The notes under the pieces are model-generated. The model was not told the DNA's origin. It did no database searches and saw only the letters and a program-made list of their open reading frames with translations. From Paenibacillus sp. JJ-223 (GTDB lineage Bacteria > Bacillota > Bacilli > Paenibacillales > Paenibacillaceae): 64,000 nucleotides of DNA. This document shows, piece after piece, positions 8,232 to 17,793 of the stretch (position 1 is the stretch's first letter; every line of letters begins with the position of its first letter). A program made the translations under genes and the position numbers. The stretch spans positions 124,001 to 188,000 of the forward strand of contig NZ_CAKMMP010000002.1 in assembly GCF_927798175.1 (NCBI RefSeq), read 5' to 3'.

Positions 8232-9515
8232 TTAAAATCCCTTGCTGCGCGTATCTCGCGGTCTTTGCGCGAAGCCCTCTGCGGCGTTGCTTCGCCCGCC
8301 GCCGTCCGAACGGCCGCGCTTCTTGCGCACCGTGTCCTCCCTGACCGGAATGATCCAGGTAAACAAGGTGAGCACGCCGGACAGGATGAGCAGCGCTGCA
8401 AAACGCGTAAGCGGATCGCCAATGGCCGAACCGTCGATGCCCCATTCCAGCAGCAGGCCGGCAAGCAGGCCGGACACGACCCCGCCAATCCCGAAATTCA
8501 TGGCCAGGTGGCGGTTATCGAACACAAGCCCGAGCGAAACGCCCAGCGCTGCCCCGATCAGCAGCAATGCCGCCACGCGGAAAATGGCCAAATAGGTGCT
8601 ATGCTGCATCATGCCCGTTCGCTCTGTTACCAGCGTCCGTTCGTCGATCGTATCGTAAATCTGCTGGAACGCCAGCTGCAATCCGCCCGCATCCGGAACA
8701 TCGTAGTACAAGCCGCCAGTCTGCTGAGCGATGCTCCGCAGAAGATCGGTCCCTGACGGGTCGACCAGGCTCAGTCCGACCGTATTCACGGCAATCTGCT
8801 CCTGCACGTAGTCCGCCAGAACGCCTGACTGATTTACTTCGCTGAAACCGTCGGACAACAGGATGGCTACCGTTCCCCGGCTTGGGTCCTGCTTGCTGCG
8901 CACTTGCTCCATCGCCTCGGTTAACGCCGCCTCGAAGTTGGTCCCGCCCGAGGTGGTCACGATGCCATCGATCTTGTCGTACACTTCGTTTTTGGCGGCT
9001 TCGCTATCCATCTGAATGAAAGGCTGCAGTAACTGAGGCTCGTCGTCGAACGTGATGACGGCAACCTGTTTGTCGCTGTCCATCTGCGCAATCAACGTTT
9101 TCGCCGCTTCGAAACGCCCGTTGTTCGGGTCCGTGTCCGACATGCTGCCCGAGTTGTCGATCATCAGCACGATATCCTTGACCTGCTTGGCCCCGCCCGG
9201 ATTGATCTGGTACAGCAATTGCAGTACCAGGCCGACGACGAACAACAGTGCCAGCGTAGCCGGAACAAGCAATTTCCAGGACAGGCTCATGTATCTCAGT
9301 TTCCACGATGCTCCGTTCAGCCTTGGCGAGATCATCTCGGCCAGCAGGCAGAACAGCCCTACGCTGAGCGCCAGTACGCCAAAGTACAGACCCATCAGCA
9401 GCAGGCGGGGCATCTCCCCAAGCCACTCGTGAAGCATGAGTTCCCCTGCCGCAAATCCGACAGCCCCGCCAATGAGGCTGAACAGAACCAGGAGAAGATT
9501 GATTTTTCGCTGCAT
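8232..9515 (-). CDS. Membrane-embedded von Willebrand factor A (vWA) domain protein
   Basis: About 427 residues. Three N-terminal membrane segments (about 4-24, 38-60, 81-103) lead into a vWA domain with an intact metal-ion-dependent adhesion site: DNSGS (residues 120-124), the Thr in TSGGTNF and the Asp in LLSDGFS. Three more hydrophobic segments follow (about 308-333, 339-360, 372-391) and the protein ends in a very basic Arg/Lys/Gly-rich tail. With three segments first and a basic tail presumed cytoplasmic, the vWA domain is most likely outside the membrane. vWA domains bind partner proteins through Mg2+. The ATG at 9515 has AAAGG at proper spacing; the ATG 12 bases upstream overlaps that site. 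It is the second vWA protein of the operon. Confidence 0.85.
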   Translation of the reverse strand: MQRKINLLLVLFSLIGGAVGFAAGELMLHEWLGEMPRLLLMGLYFGVLALSVGLFCLLAEMISPRLNGASWKLRYMSLSWKLLVPATLALLFVVGLVLQLLYQINPGGAKQVKDIVLMIDNSGSMSDTDPNNGRFEAAKTLIAQMDSDKQVAVITFDDEPQLLQPFIQMDSEAAKNEVYDKIDGIVTTSGGTNFEAALTEAMEQVRSKQDPSRGTVAILLSDGFSEVNQSGVLADYVQEQIAVNTVGLSLVDPSGTDLLRSIAQQTGGLYYDVPDAGGLQLAFQQIYDTIDERTLVTERTGMMQHSTYLAIFRVAALLLIGAALGVSLGLVFDNRHLAMNFGIGGVVSGLLAGLLLEWGIDGSAIGDPLTRFAALLILSGVLTLFTWIIPVREDTVRKKRGRSDGGGRSNAAEGFAQRPRDTRSKGF

Positions 9516-9654
9516 GTTCACATGCATCCTTTCCGATACCGGCCCTGAGGACCGGAAAATTGACGATGGCCGCTTGAACCGGTTGTGTGCATGTTTCCGC
9601 GCGATCCGTTCTGCTCACCATCGATGACGGCTGCGGACAGGCAAGCCGAAGGCT

Positions 9655-12138
9655 TCAATGAAGAGGCTCCAACTTATCGGCCAAACCGTCCGGATGAAGC
9701 TCGTACCCGTTTGCTGCATAGGAATCGTAGTAGACCCTCGCATTGCGGTAGACCATCAGGTCCTCCAAATGAAATCCGCCCATCAGGTTCAGCTTTTCCA
9801 CGCCGCTGCTGCGTTCTTCATACACCACGCCCAGCTTGTAAATGCGGGACGTTTCTTCGGCATGAGCCGCGTAGTCCATAAAGGCGCTGTTCGAATCACC
9901 GAAGAAATACTTCTCTTCGTACCGATGCTCCTGCGTGTAATCGAACACGCGCACCCGGATCACGGCCTGATCCTCCAGCGTGCGATACAACTTGAGGAAC
10001 AAGTCGTCGCGGGTCAGCACGTTTTTGTCCCCGTAGGCAATCGTGACGTTGGCCCGCTGCAGCAGCTCCTCTTCGAACGGCATGCGCAAAGGCTCTGCCG
10101 CAAGCAGCAGCGTACGGCATACCGTCATCAGCCGCTCCAAAACCGCTTCATTACCTTCCGCAGCAAGTTTGTTCATGTCGCCCATATAGCGATCTTCAAA
10201 CCAAATGTCCCGCCCCCGGCTTGCTTCCAGCTCGGCGACGAGGGCTTCCGTTACTTTGCCGTAGTATTCCATAACGTTCTGGCCGATGTAATCGTCGGCC
10301 GCGGCTGCACTTTCCTCGGCTGCATCCCGCAGCCCTGCTTCCAGCTGCGCCAGTCGTTCCGTCACGCTGCGGCTGAACGCATGCAGCTGCTCCATCTCCG
10401 CGTCGTACATCCGCAAAAGCTGCAGCTCGCTTTCCAGCCGCAGAAGCTCGATCTTGGGAAGATACACCTTCTCCAGCAAGCAATCGATCAGATTGCGGAC
10501 ATTCTGCTTGTCGCGGAAAAGAGCCCGTTTGAACGGCTGGTCTTCGACGCGCTCCTGTTGTCGCTGCTCCAGCAAGGCCCGGGCCGCATCCAATTGCAGC
10601 GACTTGTCCCGGATCAGCGCCAGCAGCGCTTCGCGAACGCTGCCTTCGCCGCTTCCGCTCCAGGACGCCCACTGGAAGTACCCGATGTCCGGATGTTCGG
10701 ACCGGGACGCTTCGGCCTGGCGAAGCAGGGAGCCTTCCTTGCCCCGCTGCCGCACCCGTTCCTCGGCGGGCCTCGCCACGTTTTCCCGGAAGTACGCCTC
10801 CGCTCCCTGACCATAAAGCGCCTTTTCCGCCTCGCGGAGGGAGAGCGGCTTCAGGTCCGAGAAACCGACATTATGGGTCATGATGCCGCTCATGCCTTCG
10901 ATCAGGTCTTCCCCCGGCAGCATGCCGAGCGTTTTGCGTTCCAGCGCCGCCGCATCCGCGCCGAAGAAAGCCAGCTTTTCCTTCATGCTCCAATCCGGCT
11001 CCTGCCGCATACGGCCGAGCAGATAGCGGTACAAGTGATACAGCACCGCTAAAGCAATCGGTTTGTTCGGCCGCCGCACTTCGGCGAAACCCGCGCTCGC
11101 ATAGCCGTGGCGGGCGGTCGCGGTGCGGATGTTGTTTTTGAAAGACGTGTTATTGTAGGCATTCTTTCCTCCAGGGTTGTCTGCATCCTGCTTCCGGTTT
11201 TTCAACAGGCAGATGCGGCAGATCATCTCTGCGTTGTCGATCCACCCGCCCGGCACGCCGGTGCCGCGCTCGTTTTTGTCCGACAGCACATACACCAGGT
11301 CGAATAACGGCGAAGCGGGATGAACGACAGGGATCGATATGCCGTCCTCCGTGACCAGAAGGTTGCCGCTGTACGCAAATTCGGACGACTGCATGTAATC
11401 CAGTTCACGCAAAAAGGCGAGGCTTGCCGCGCTGGCGTAGCCGTAGGATTCGACCTGTTCCATTTCGCTCACCAGCACGTGCAGATCGGTCTGCACGGAC
11501 TTGAACGACTGGCCCAGAATCGTCTCCGTCAGCTTCACCAATTCGGGCAGCAGCACGTTCAGCGGGTCGTCCGCCCGCGTAATGACCGTCACGTAGATCC
11601 GATCGAACGAAGAGTACAGCCTGCCGAACTCGGCAATCCGGTTGCTAACCTTGCGCAGCGTCCGGTTAAGCCCGGCGAGCGCCCCGTTCGACGCATGGAA
11701 CGCGCGATGCACGTCCCGGCGCAGCGTTTTGGAGGATTGCCCGGTATTCACGTTCAAAGGCAGAGCATAACGGATGACCTGGCCATCCTCGAAGACTTCG
11801 GACTTGCCCAACTCTCCGGAACCAGCACCACCGGCACCATACCGCTCATGGGCCCCATATACCCCAGGTTCATGTTCCTCCTGCTTGCCGTCAGCATCCG
11901 TCCCGCCCTGATGGTCTGTACCGACCTGCAAATACGCAACGCCGTCGCCGTTGTCCCATTTGACGCGATTGATGGCTCTCACCGCAGGCAACGCAGGCGA
12001 AACGGAATCGCCCACGAACAGGAACAGGGCCGGGTAATGAATGCTGCTGCGGCCATCGGCCAGACTGCCCTGCCGCTCCTGCTCCGCTGCATATGAAGCA
12101 GCGAATTGTTCAAGCTTGCGTTTGATCACGGCCGTCAT
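9655..12138 (-). CDS. Large hypothetical protein encoded directly after the tubulin-like GTPase
   Basis: 827 residues, soluble, no recognised family. The N-terminal half (about 35-360) alternates strands and helices in a way that could be a Rossmann-like fold (for example YVTVITRADDPLNVLLPELVKL, about 183-204). The C-terminal half is helical, with Gln/Arg/Glu/Leu-rich heptad-like stretches (about 535-630) predicted as coiled coil, and ends in a beta-rich section. A Gly/His/Glu-rich low-complexity insertion lies at about 75-110. No GGxGxG nucleotide loop is visible. The ATG starts one base after the TAA of the tubulin-like gene, so the two are probably translated in tandem and may form a complex. 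A degenerate tubulin-like partner is an attractive idea but purely inferred. Confidence 0.6.
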   Translation of the reverse strand: MTAVIKRKLEQFAASYAAEQERQGSLADGRSSIHYPALFLFVGDSVSPALPAVRAINRVKWDNGDGVAYLQVGTDHQGGTDADGKQEEHEPGVYGAHERYGAGGAGSGELGKSEVFEDGQVIRYALPLNVNTGQSSKTLRRDVHRAFHASNGALAGLNRTLRKVSNRIAEFGRLYSSFDRIYVTVITRADDPLNVLLPELVKLTETILGQSFKSVQTDLHVLVSEMEQVESYGYASAASLAFLRELDYMQSSEFAYSGNLLVTEDGISIPVVHPASPLFDLVYVLSDKNERGTGVPGGWIDNAEMICRICLLKNRKQDADNPGGKNAYNNTSFKNNIRTATARHGYASAGFAEVRRPNKPIALAVLYHLYRYLLGRMRQEPDWSMKEKLAFFGADAAALERKTLGMLPGEDLIEGMSGIMTHNVGFSDLKPLSLREAEKALYGQGAEAYFRENVARPAEERVRQRGKEGSLLRQAEASRSEHPDIGYFQWASWSGSGEGSVREALLALIRDKSLQLDAARALLEQRQQERVEDQPFKRALFRDKQNVRNLIDCLLEKVYLPKIELLRLESELQLLRMYDAEMEQLHAFSRSVTERLAQLEAGLRDAAEESAAAADDYIGQNVMEYYGKVTEALVAELEASRGRDIWFEDRYMGDMNKLAAEGNEAVLERLMTVCRTLLLAAEPLRMPFEEELLQRANVTIAYGDKNVLTRDDLFLKLYRTLEDQAVIRVRVFDYTQEHRYEEKYFFGDSNSAFMDYAAHAEETSRIYKLGVVYEERSSGVEKLNLMGGFHLEDLMVYRNARVYYDSYAANGYELHPDGLADKLEPLH

Positions 12139-12139
12139 C

Positions 12140-15100
12140 TTACTTCAGCCTTCTGCGGATGTCGTTCAGCTTGGCCGACATCGTTCTGTAGAATTGGTAG
12201 AGTTCCTCCCCGTTGGCCAGCTCCACCCGCTCGTACTCGAGCTGATCGCGGGCTTCCATATACAATGTGGCCAGATCGTCCAACTTCGCAAGCAATGGGG
12301 CGATGTCTTCGGACGCGGTCAATTCGTTGTCGCGGCGGGACGCTTTGCGCATCAGCGTGTTCCGGTCCTTCTCCGACAAGGCGCGGAAGTTGCCGAACAC
12401 CTCGTATTCCGCATAGTTGCGGCTCTTCATCAGGTTGGCGAACGGCTCCCACGCGTCTTCCTCGGGATCGCGGTCGTACACGTACAGCGCGCCTTTTTTG
12501 ACGATCGTATCCGTGTAGAGCGCCTCGATGAAGCGGTCATACCACTGTTCCTCGTCCTGATGCTGGGAAAGGATGCTTTCCAGTTCGGCGACTTTGGCCG
12601 AGATGGCCTCCATCTTCGCCAGCTCTTCGCGCACGCGAACAATGAGCTGCGGCGAGCGGACCAGGTTTTCTTTGGCCATCTCTTCGTTGATGCTGCCGAA
12701 AATGTCCTTCGTGCCAACGCGCGGCAATCCTTCTGCAAGCAGGCGCTTCAGGTCGGTCGAAGCCCGCTTTACCTCGCCCAGATTTGGCGCAGAGGACGTC
12801 AAACGCATGTCATAACCGGCCAGCTTCGCATTCAAGTCGAACGGTTCTGTGGTCACCACGGCATAGCGGCTGCTGGTGTTCTCATCTTGCGTTTTGGCCG
12901 TGATGATCCGGTACCCGAGCGCTTGGTCGAATTCGGCGCGAACGCGGGCGTTGTACTGTTTAACGCGGGCATTCTCATACACATCGCCCCACGATTTCTC
13001 CGGAATCGGCGATGGCAGGTAGGTCCAGTTGTTTTTCTCGGTCTGCACTAAGTGGCGGCCAATGCCCTCTTTGTCCAGAATCGTGCGCTCGTAGCTCTCT
13101 TCGTAAACTTTCAGCGGGGTATAGACGAAGAGCGGTACCCCGTTCCGGGTGTTGAGCCAGAAGATCCGGTTGCGCACCTCGCTCTCCTTGACGGTAAAGT
13201 GGGATTTGCCGACCGCGTTGTTTTGATAGTTGCGGATCCCTTTGAGAATACCGGGCGCCTGCGCAGGCACCGACACGAAGCCCCAGGATGGGAAATGCAG
13301 GCTGCCCGTGCTGTTGCTCAGATTGAATACCGGCACGGCCTCATCATCCAGCTTGCCTGCGATGTGGCGTTCCACAAACTTCTCGACCGACTCGTCCTTG
13401 CCGTATTTGATGACCAGGAAGTCTTCCATGGAACGGGTGATCAGGTCACCGAATTTCTCGGTCAGGAAGTCGGAGATGGAGCTGACGATGTCGATTTCGT
13501 TCTCCTGCACCCACTGGCTTGAATTGTCCAGCAGCTCGCGCGAGAAGTCGCGGATCAGGTCATCGGTATCGCGCTTGTCCAGCATGCTGTCCACGAGGCT
13601 CACGATATCCGGCACGCTAACAACGTTCCAATAATACGTTTTGTTGCCTTTGTGGTCGATCTGTTCCTCGCCGCGCGTGAGAATATCGCCGTTCTTGGCA
13701 AAGATCGAACTGAGGGCATTGAGCGTTTCGGTGAACACGTTGTAAATGCGGGAGTTCTCGCGGTTCAGCAATTCGTACAGGTCTTCGTAGAATTCGATCA
13801 ACTGGTCGTTGCGCTCCACATCGGCGTGCAGCCAGTACTCATGGATTTTTGCTTCGATATACGCATTCTTTTTCTTTTCTTTCGATACAAAAGCGCTCTT
13901 GGCGTCACCCAGCTTCTCCTCGCATTGCTCCTGCGCCGCCTCGATATCGCGCGGGATGCGGAAGGCATTCTCGCGCAGCGTTTCGATGTAGGACTGGATC
14001 ATCTTCAGCACGCAGAAACCTTTCTCGGTATAAATCAGGCGGGATACATAGAAAGGCCCCTGCTCCGGATGCAAAAACATGCGGCGGATCTGGTCGGTAA
14101 ATTGCCCCACGATTTCGCCGGGCAGCTGCTTCTTCGCTTTGATGTATTCCTCGCGTGCACGCGACAGAAAGTTCTGCTCCAGCTCGGTGTCCATGTTGAC
14201 CACCTGATGTTTGATTACATTGTTATAGGACAGGCGCTCGCTGTTCTGATACCCCGGCAGCGGTTCGGGCACGCGCGATTCAAATGCTTTAACGACGCTT
14301 TCGAGATCGATGCCCAGCTTGCGGGCAAACTTCTCGGTATCCTCCTGGTTCGGAGCCTTCGAGAACATGGTGCTCATTTTATCGAACATGCGATAGGCCA
14401 GATACGTCGTCATCTCTTCGATCGGCAATACGGCCGAAGAAGCGCCGATGATGTTGTAATCGTAGTTGGCCGGGTACACTTTGTTCATCTGCGCGATGTT
14501 GGTGCGAATGTTGCTGATATAGTCATGGATCGCGAATTCTTCGCCAGACTGTTTCTCCTCGCTCGCCATGAAGTTGGTGATGTTCTCTGCGGTCACGTTC
14601 ATGCAGTAGTCGTACGCGTTTTCCAGCAGCTTGCCCTCCGTGTTCGTAGCCGAGATCAGATGGCATAGATTAAAAGGCGGAAGCGGCGAATTGACCGTCA
14701 AAATGTTGCCGTACTTTTGCGTGAACCGCTCGCCGCGGCTGTCCACGTTCATCCAGTAATCCAGTTCCTTCAGCGCAGCGTAGCCGTTCTTGCGGATATA
14801 CTCTCGCGTATGTTCGCTGAGGCTTTTGTTGGACAGGTTCACGTCAGGGGTGAACAGGTAACCGAGCGTATTGACGCGGTCGATGCCCGCCGAACCGTGG
14901 TCGCGCTCGATGATGCCGCGCACGATGTAGGAGATGTCCAGAAAACATCCGCTGCCCGTTCCGCCAGACAGCCCTGTCAGCAGAAACACCATCAGCTTTT
15001 TGTTCGTGCCCACGGACAACGTTTTGATTTTTTTGTCGATCGCCTGCACGACCTGGTTGATCTTGGTGAACAGCAGCAGCCGGCCGGCCTGGCGAACGCC

Positions 15101-15529
15101 TGCGGCCCCGTTCATGCCGTCCGTAATGCTGAGCTCCGGCGACAACCAGTCCGTAATGTACGGCTCCAGCACGCTGCGGTTCTGCAGCAATCCGCCGATC
15201 TCGGCATTGGACAGCAGCACGAATTCGTTGATCGGGTCCAGCCCGATTCCTTTGTACCGTTTGGCGCGGTCCTGCTCGTTCGTTTCAAAAGCCAAAAATT
15301 CAACGTTGGCCGGCTTTTCCATTTTCTTTTTGGATACCGGGTCCTGCGGCAGCTTGAACCTGCGGTTAATCTGATATTTCAAACGCAGCAGCGCATCGAT
15401 TCCCGTACCGCCAAGACCGATGATCAGAATCGGGTTGTCGATCGTATCGACCCTGATCTTTTCGCTGACGATTCCCCCGCCAAGCGATACGTCCAATTGC
15501 TGGATATGCTCTCTCACGATTGGTTTCAT
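12140..15529 (-). CDS. Large tubulin-like (Tubulin_2-type) GTPase
   Basis: 1129 residues. The N-terminal third has the diagnostic nucleotide-binding loops of the tubulin/FtsZ superfamily: ILIIGLGGTGID (loop T1, residues 38-43 GLGGTG) and LLTGLSGGTGSGCF (the tubulin signature, GGTGSG at 189-194), with a NEQD/NAEIGG region between them. That is the Tubulin_2-type arrangement, clearly different from cell-division FtsZ and plasmid TubZ. The remaining 800 residues are mostly helical with charged coiled-coil-like stretches (about 430-570, 1000-1100) and no membrane segment. The start ATG has GGGAGGACATGAA before it. It sits second in the operon, after the secreted vWA protein gene. Nucleotide binding is well supported; filament formation is not established by the sequence. 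Confidence 0.85.
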   Translation of the reverse strand: MKPIVREHIQQLDVSLGGGIVSEKIRVDTIDNPILIIGLGGTGIDALLRLKYQINRRFKLPQDPVSKKKMEKPANVEFLAFETNEQDRAKRYKGIGLDPINEFVLLSNAEIGGLLQNRSVLEPYITDWLSPELSITDGMNGAAGVRQAGRLLLFTKINQVVQAIDKKIKTLSVGTNKKLMVFLLTGLSGGTGSGCFLDISYIVRGIIERDHGSAGIDRVNTLGYLFTPDVNLSNKSLSEHTREYIRKNGYAALKELDYWMNVDSRGERFTQKYGNILTVNSPLPPFNLCHLISATNTEGKLLENAYDYCMNVTAENITNFMASEEKQSGEEFAIHDYISNIRTNIAQMNKVYPANYDYNIIGASSAVLPIEEMTTYLAYRMFDKMSTMFSKAPNQEDTEKFARKLGIDLESVVKAFESRVPEPLPGYQNSERLSYNNVIKHQVVNMDTELEQNFLSRAREEYIKAKKQLPGEIVGQFTDQIRRMFLHPEQGPFYVSRLIYTEKGFCVLKMIQSYIETLRENAFRIPRDIEAAQEQCEEKLGDAKSAFVSKEKKKNAYIEAKIHEYWLHADVERNDQLIEFYEDLYELLNRENSRIYNVFTETLNALSSIFAKNGDILTRGEEQIDHKGNKTYYWNVVSVPDIVSLVDSMLDKRDTDDLIRDFSRELLDNSSQWVQENEIDIVSSISDFLTEKFGDLITRSMEDFLVIKYGKDESVEKFVERHIAGKLDDEAVPVFNLSNSTGSLHFPSWGFVSVPAQAPGILKGIRNYQNNAVGKSHFTVKESEVRNRIFWLNTRNGVPLFVYTPLKVYEESYERTILDKEGIGRHLVQTEKNNWTYLPSPIPEKSWGDVYENARVKQYNARVRAEFDQALGYRIITAKTQDENTSSRYAVVTTEPFDLNAKLAGYDMRLTSSAPNLGEVKRASTDLKRLLAEGLPRVGTKDIFGSINEEMAKENLVRSPQLIVRVREELAKMEAISAKVAELESILSQHQDEEQWYDRFIEALYTDTIVKKGALYVYDRDPEEDAWEPFANLMKSRNYAEYEVFGNFRALSEKDRNTLMRKASRRDNELTASEDIAPLLAKLDDLATLYMEARDQLEYERVELANGEELYQFYRTMSAKLNDIRRRLK

Positions 15530-15581
15530 TTCATGTCCTCCCTATGCATGGGCATCATGGATGCCGGATGATGGATGATGA

Positions 15582-17378
15582 TCACACCAAATATTCGATC
15601 AAAATCGTTTTGTCCGCCTGTTGCAGCGGGATGCTCAGCCGGTCGCCGTTCTTCAGTTCAACGCCTGAGCTTGCATCGACGGCGCGTCCGGATTTCTCCA
15701 GCGTGCCTCCTGCCGTGTTGCGCAAAATGATGCGGTCCCCGTTGCCAGGGGTGAATATATATTTCTCCGTTTCTTTCAATTCGGGGTCGAGCTGCAGCAG
15801 TTGATGCAGGTGGAACCGCCCCCGGAAAGTCATCAGCTTTTTGTATTGCGGGTAAGATTTGTCCCCGGTGTTCTCATCGCGGATCTCGATGACCATCTGG
15901 CCGACGAAGCCGCGGTTTTTGCGTTTCAGCCAGCCCATCAGGAACCAGCCCCCGACCGCAACGGCGATCAGCGCCAATGCACCGATGATAACGGGTATCC
16001 ATGGAAAAGGCTTGTCTGTTTCGGGACTCGAAGTCGTCGGCTGTTTTCCGCCGCTTGCGCCCGTTCCCCCGGCATTGACGACGATCGGGGCGCTCTCCCT
16101 GTAGAAGCTGTCTTCTTCGGCACGGATCACCAGCTCATAATTATGGTTGTCCGGCACTTCGAATGTCCCGGCGAACCCGCTGCCCGTATTTTCGAGCGGC
16201 TGCTCCGCCGTTTTGCCCGTATCCGTATCCTTGACGACCAACGTCGCCGTCATGTCGGCATAAAGATCGTTGTCCTGCAAAGGCTGTCCGCCGTTTTCCA
16301 ATCTAGCAGCCAATTCGACGGTGTCGCCCTTGGCATAGGACTTGGTCTTAATCGGGTCCGCGACGAGCTGCAGATCGTAGTTGAACAGCAGGTTGATGTC
16401 GATGCTGTCCTTCGGCGCGCCTTTTACGCGCAGCTTCCAGTCTCCTTCCTGCGGTTTGAGCAGTTTCAACAAAGAATAACTCTTCGACGTGGACAACTTG
16501 GCTTCATCCGAATTCAAATCCACGGCTTTGCCCGAAGGATCGGCCAATTGAATTTCGACAGGCTTGGACGACATGATGGAAACGTTGGCCTCCAGCACGC
16601 TGTCATTCGGGACGTTAACGGTAACATCCTGATAACTGCCGTTTCCCGTCACCGATGGCAGCTTGACCACGTTCAGCTTGGCATGGTCCGCAAAAATTTC
16701 GCTTAAAATCTGCGGCAGATCATCCGGCGTATCGGTAATGAACGACTTGCCTCCGGTCTGCTTGGCCAAATCGGCGAGAGCTGCCCGGTTGAGCTTGCCG
16801 TCGGCATTCAGTCCGATCGTGTAAACCGGAATGCCTTTGTTCTGCGCTTCCTTAACGGCAGCGGCCAGGTCGGCATCCGACTGCGACTGCGTGCGGCTGC
16901 CGGATTTGTTGAAATCGTTGTTGCCATCGGCCAGCAATACGATCATCGGCGAGTGGCTCGCATCCGCGCCATGTTCCAGAATGTTGACGGCTTCGCTCAT
17001 GCCGACGGAAATATCCGTGTAAGGCCCTCGCCCCAGCTGGTCGATGAACGTTTTCAGGCTGTCTTTGTCCGCATCGGACTGAATTTCAAGCAAGGCTTTC
17101 TCCCGCTCGATCTGATCCGTATATGCAACAATTCCTACCTTGTCTCCCTGAGCCGGGAGCATATCGATAAACATTTTCATGGCTTCATTGCTGATTTTGT
17201 CGCGATCGCTCGTATTCATCGAGTTGCTTACGTCGGCTACAAGCACCGCGTCGATTCCGCTCGTCTGCGCCTGGGCAGCGGCCGCTTGGGGCAGCAGTGC
17301 CTGAGGCAGCAGCAGCGTGATGATGACCAGCAGGGCAACTGCTCCGCCGAGCCAACGCATTTTGCTTTTCTGCACCAT
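15582..17378 (-). CDS. Exported, membrane-anchored vWA protein with a cytoplasmic FHA-like tail
   Basis: 598 residues; first gene of the operon. A signal peptide or N-terminal anchor (about 8-36, ending AAAAQAQ) precedes a vWA domain with a complete metal site: DVSNS (49-53), Thr in GPYTDIS and Asp in LLADGNND. Two immunoglobulin-like beta regions follow (about 235-345 and 350-445), then a Thr/Ser/Pro linker and a membrane segment (about 467-490). A stop-transfer KRKNR leads to a cytoplasmic beta-rich domain (about 495-598) containing GDRIILRN and ELKNGDRLSI, which resembles a degenerate forkhead-associated domain. The protein could therefore carry a signal between the outside and the cytoplasmic GTPases. 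AAGGAG lies 8 bases before the ATG. A TATAAT (17426-17421) upstream is a candidate -10, without a convincing -35. Confidence 0.85.
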   Translation of the reverse strand: MVQKSKMRWLGGAVALLVIITLLLPQALLPQAAAAQAQTSGIDAVLVADVSNSMNTSDRDKISNEAMKMFIDMLPAQGDKVGIVAYTDQIEREKALLEIQSDADKDSLKTFIDQLGRGPYTDISVGMSEAVNILEHGADASHSPMIVLLADGNNDFNKSGSRTQSQSDADLAAAVKEAQNKGIPVYTIGLNADGKLNRAALADLAKQTGGKSFITDTPDDLPQILSEIFADHAKLNVVKLPSVTGNGSYQDVTVNVPNDSVLEANVSIMSSKPVEIQLADPSGKAVDLNSDEAKLSTSKSYSLLKLLKPQEGDWKLRVKGAPKDSIDINLLFNYDLQLVADPIKTKSYAKGDTVELAARLENGGQPLQDNDLYADMTATLVVKDTDTGKTAEQPLENTGSGFAGTFEVPDNHNYELVIRAEEDSFYRESAPIVVNAGGTGASGGKQPTTSSPETDKPFPWIPVIIGALALIAVAVGGWFLMGWLKRKNRGFVGQMVIEIRDENTGDKSYPQYKKLMTFRGRFHLHQLLQLDPELKETEKYIFTPGNGDRIILRNTAGGTLEKSGRAVDASSGVELKNGDRLSIPLQQADKTILIEYLV

Positions 17379-17591
17379 GGGTGTACTCCTTCACGTTTGA
17401 GATTGAAATGGGAATAGTTTATTATAGGCCTCAAGCCTTAAGGAAATCTTAACAGCATGCTAATAAATTCTGAAAAGCCCCCCTATACTGAGTTACAATT
17501 TTGTCATGATTGGCAAAAATCGACAAGAACAAGCACCTGTTTCGGGAAGTAAAGCCCAACTATGGAAATATGATATAGTTATTCCCGTCGG

Positions 17592-17620
17592 TTCGCAATG
17601 ATTGCTGTGCTTGTTATAAT
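17592..17620 (+). promoter_or_regulatory. Promoter of the divergent membrane-protein pair
   Basis: TTCGCA (17592-17597), a 17-base spacer and a perfect TATAAT (17615-17620), followed by GAAAGGG ahead of the small ORF. In the same 269-base intergenic region the minus strand has TATAAT at 17426-17421 for the vWA operon. The shared region makes coordinated control plausible. Confidence 0.65.
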
Positions 17621-17647
17621 CACATCAAACCTTGAAAGGGACGGATT

Positions 17648-17791
17648 ATGGTTACATACGTATGCCTCGCCATATTGTTTCTTTTTGTCCTGATCCGCTG
17701 GGTCAAGCTGTTGGTGCATCGCCGCAAACCGGTGACCCGGGAGGATTCGGACCGCACTCTTTATACTATTTTGAACGGTGAGCGTGATTGA
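17648..17791 (+). CDS. 47-residue single-pass membrane protein
   Basis: A short ORF starting ATGGTTACATAC with GAAAGGGACGGATT before it. The product has one hydrophobic helix (about residues 4-22, VCLAILFFLFVLIRW), then a basic stretch LVHRRK and a polar cytoplasmic tail. Its stop codon lies just before the next gene's start and the two are almost certainly co-translated. I do not recognise a family. Its position, divergent from the vWA/tubulin operon, suggests a small membrane partner of the zinc-ribbon protein that follows. Confidence 0.6.
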   Translation: MVTYVCLAILFLFVLIRWVKLLVHRRKPVTREDSDRTLYTILNGERD

Positions 17792-17793
17792 GC

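Noticed and set aside
12140..15529. Plasmid partition TubZ or cell-division FtsZ
   Set aside because: The protein is three times too long, has a different loop arrangement and is not next to a centromere-binding or division-cluster gene.
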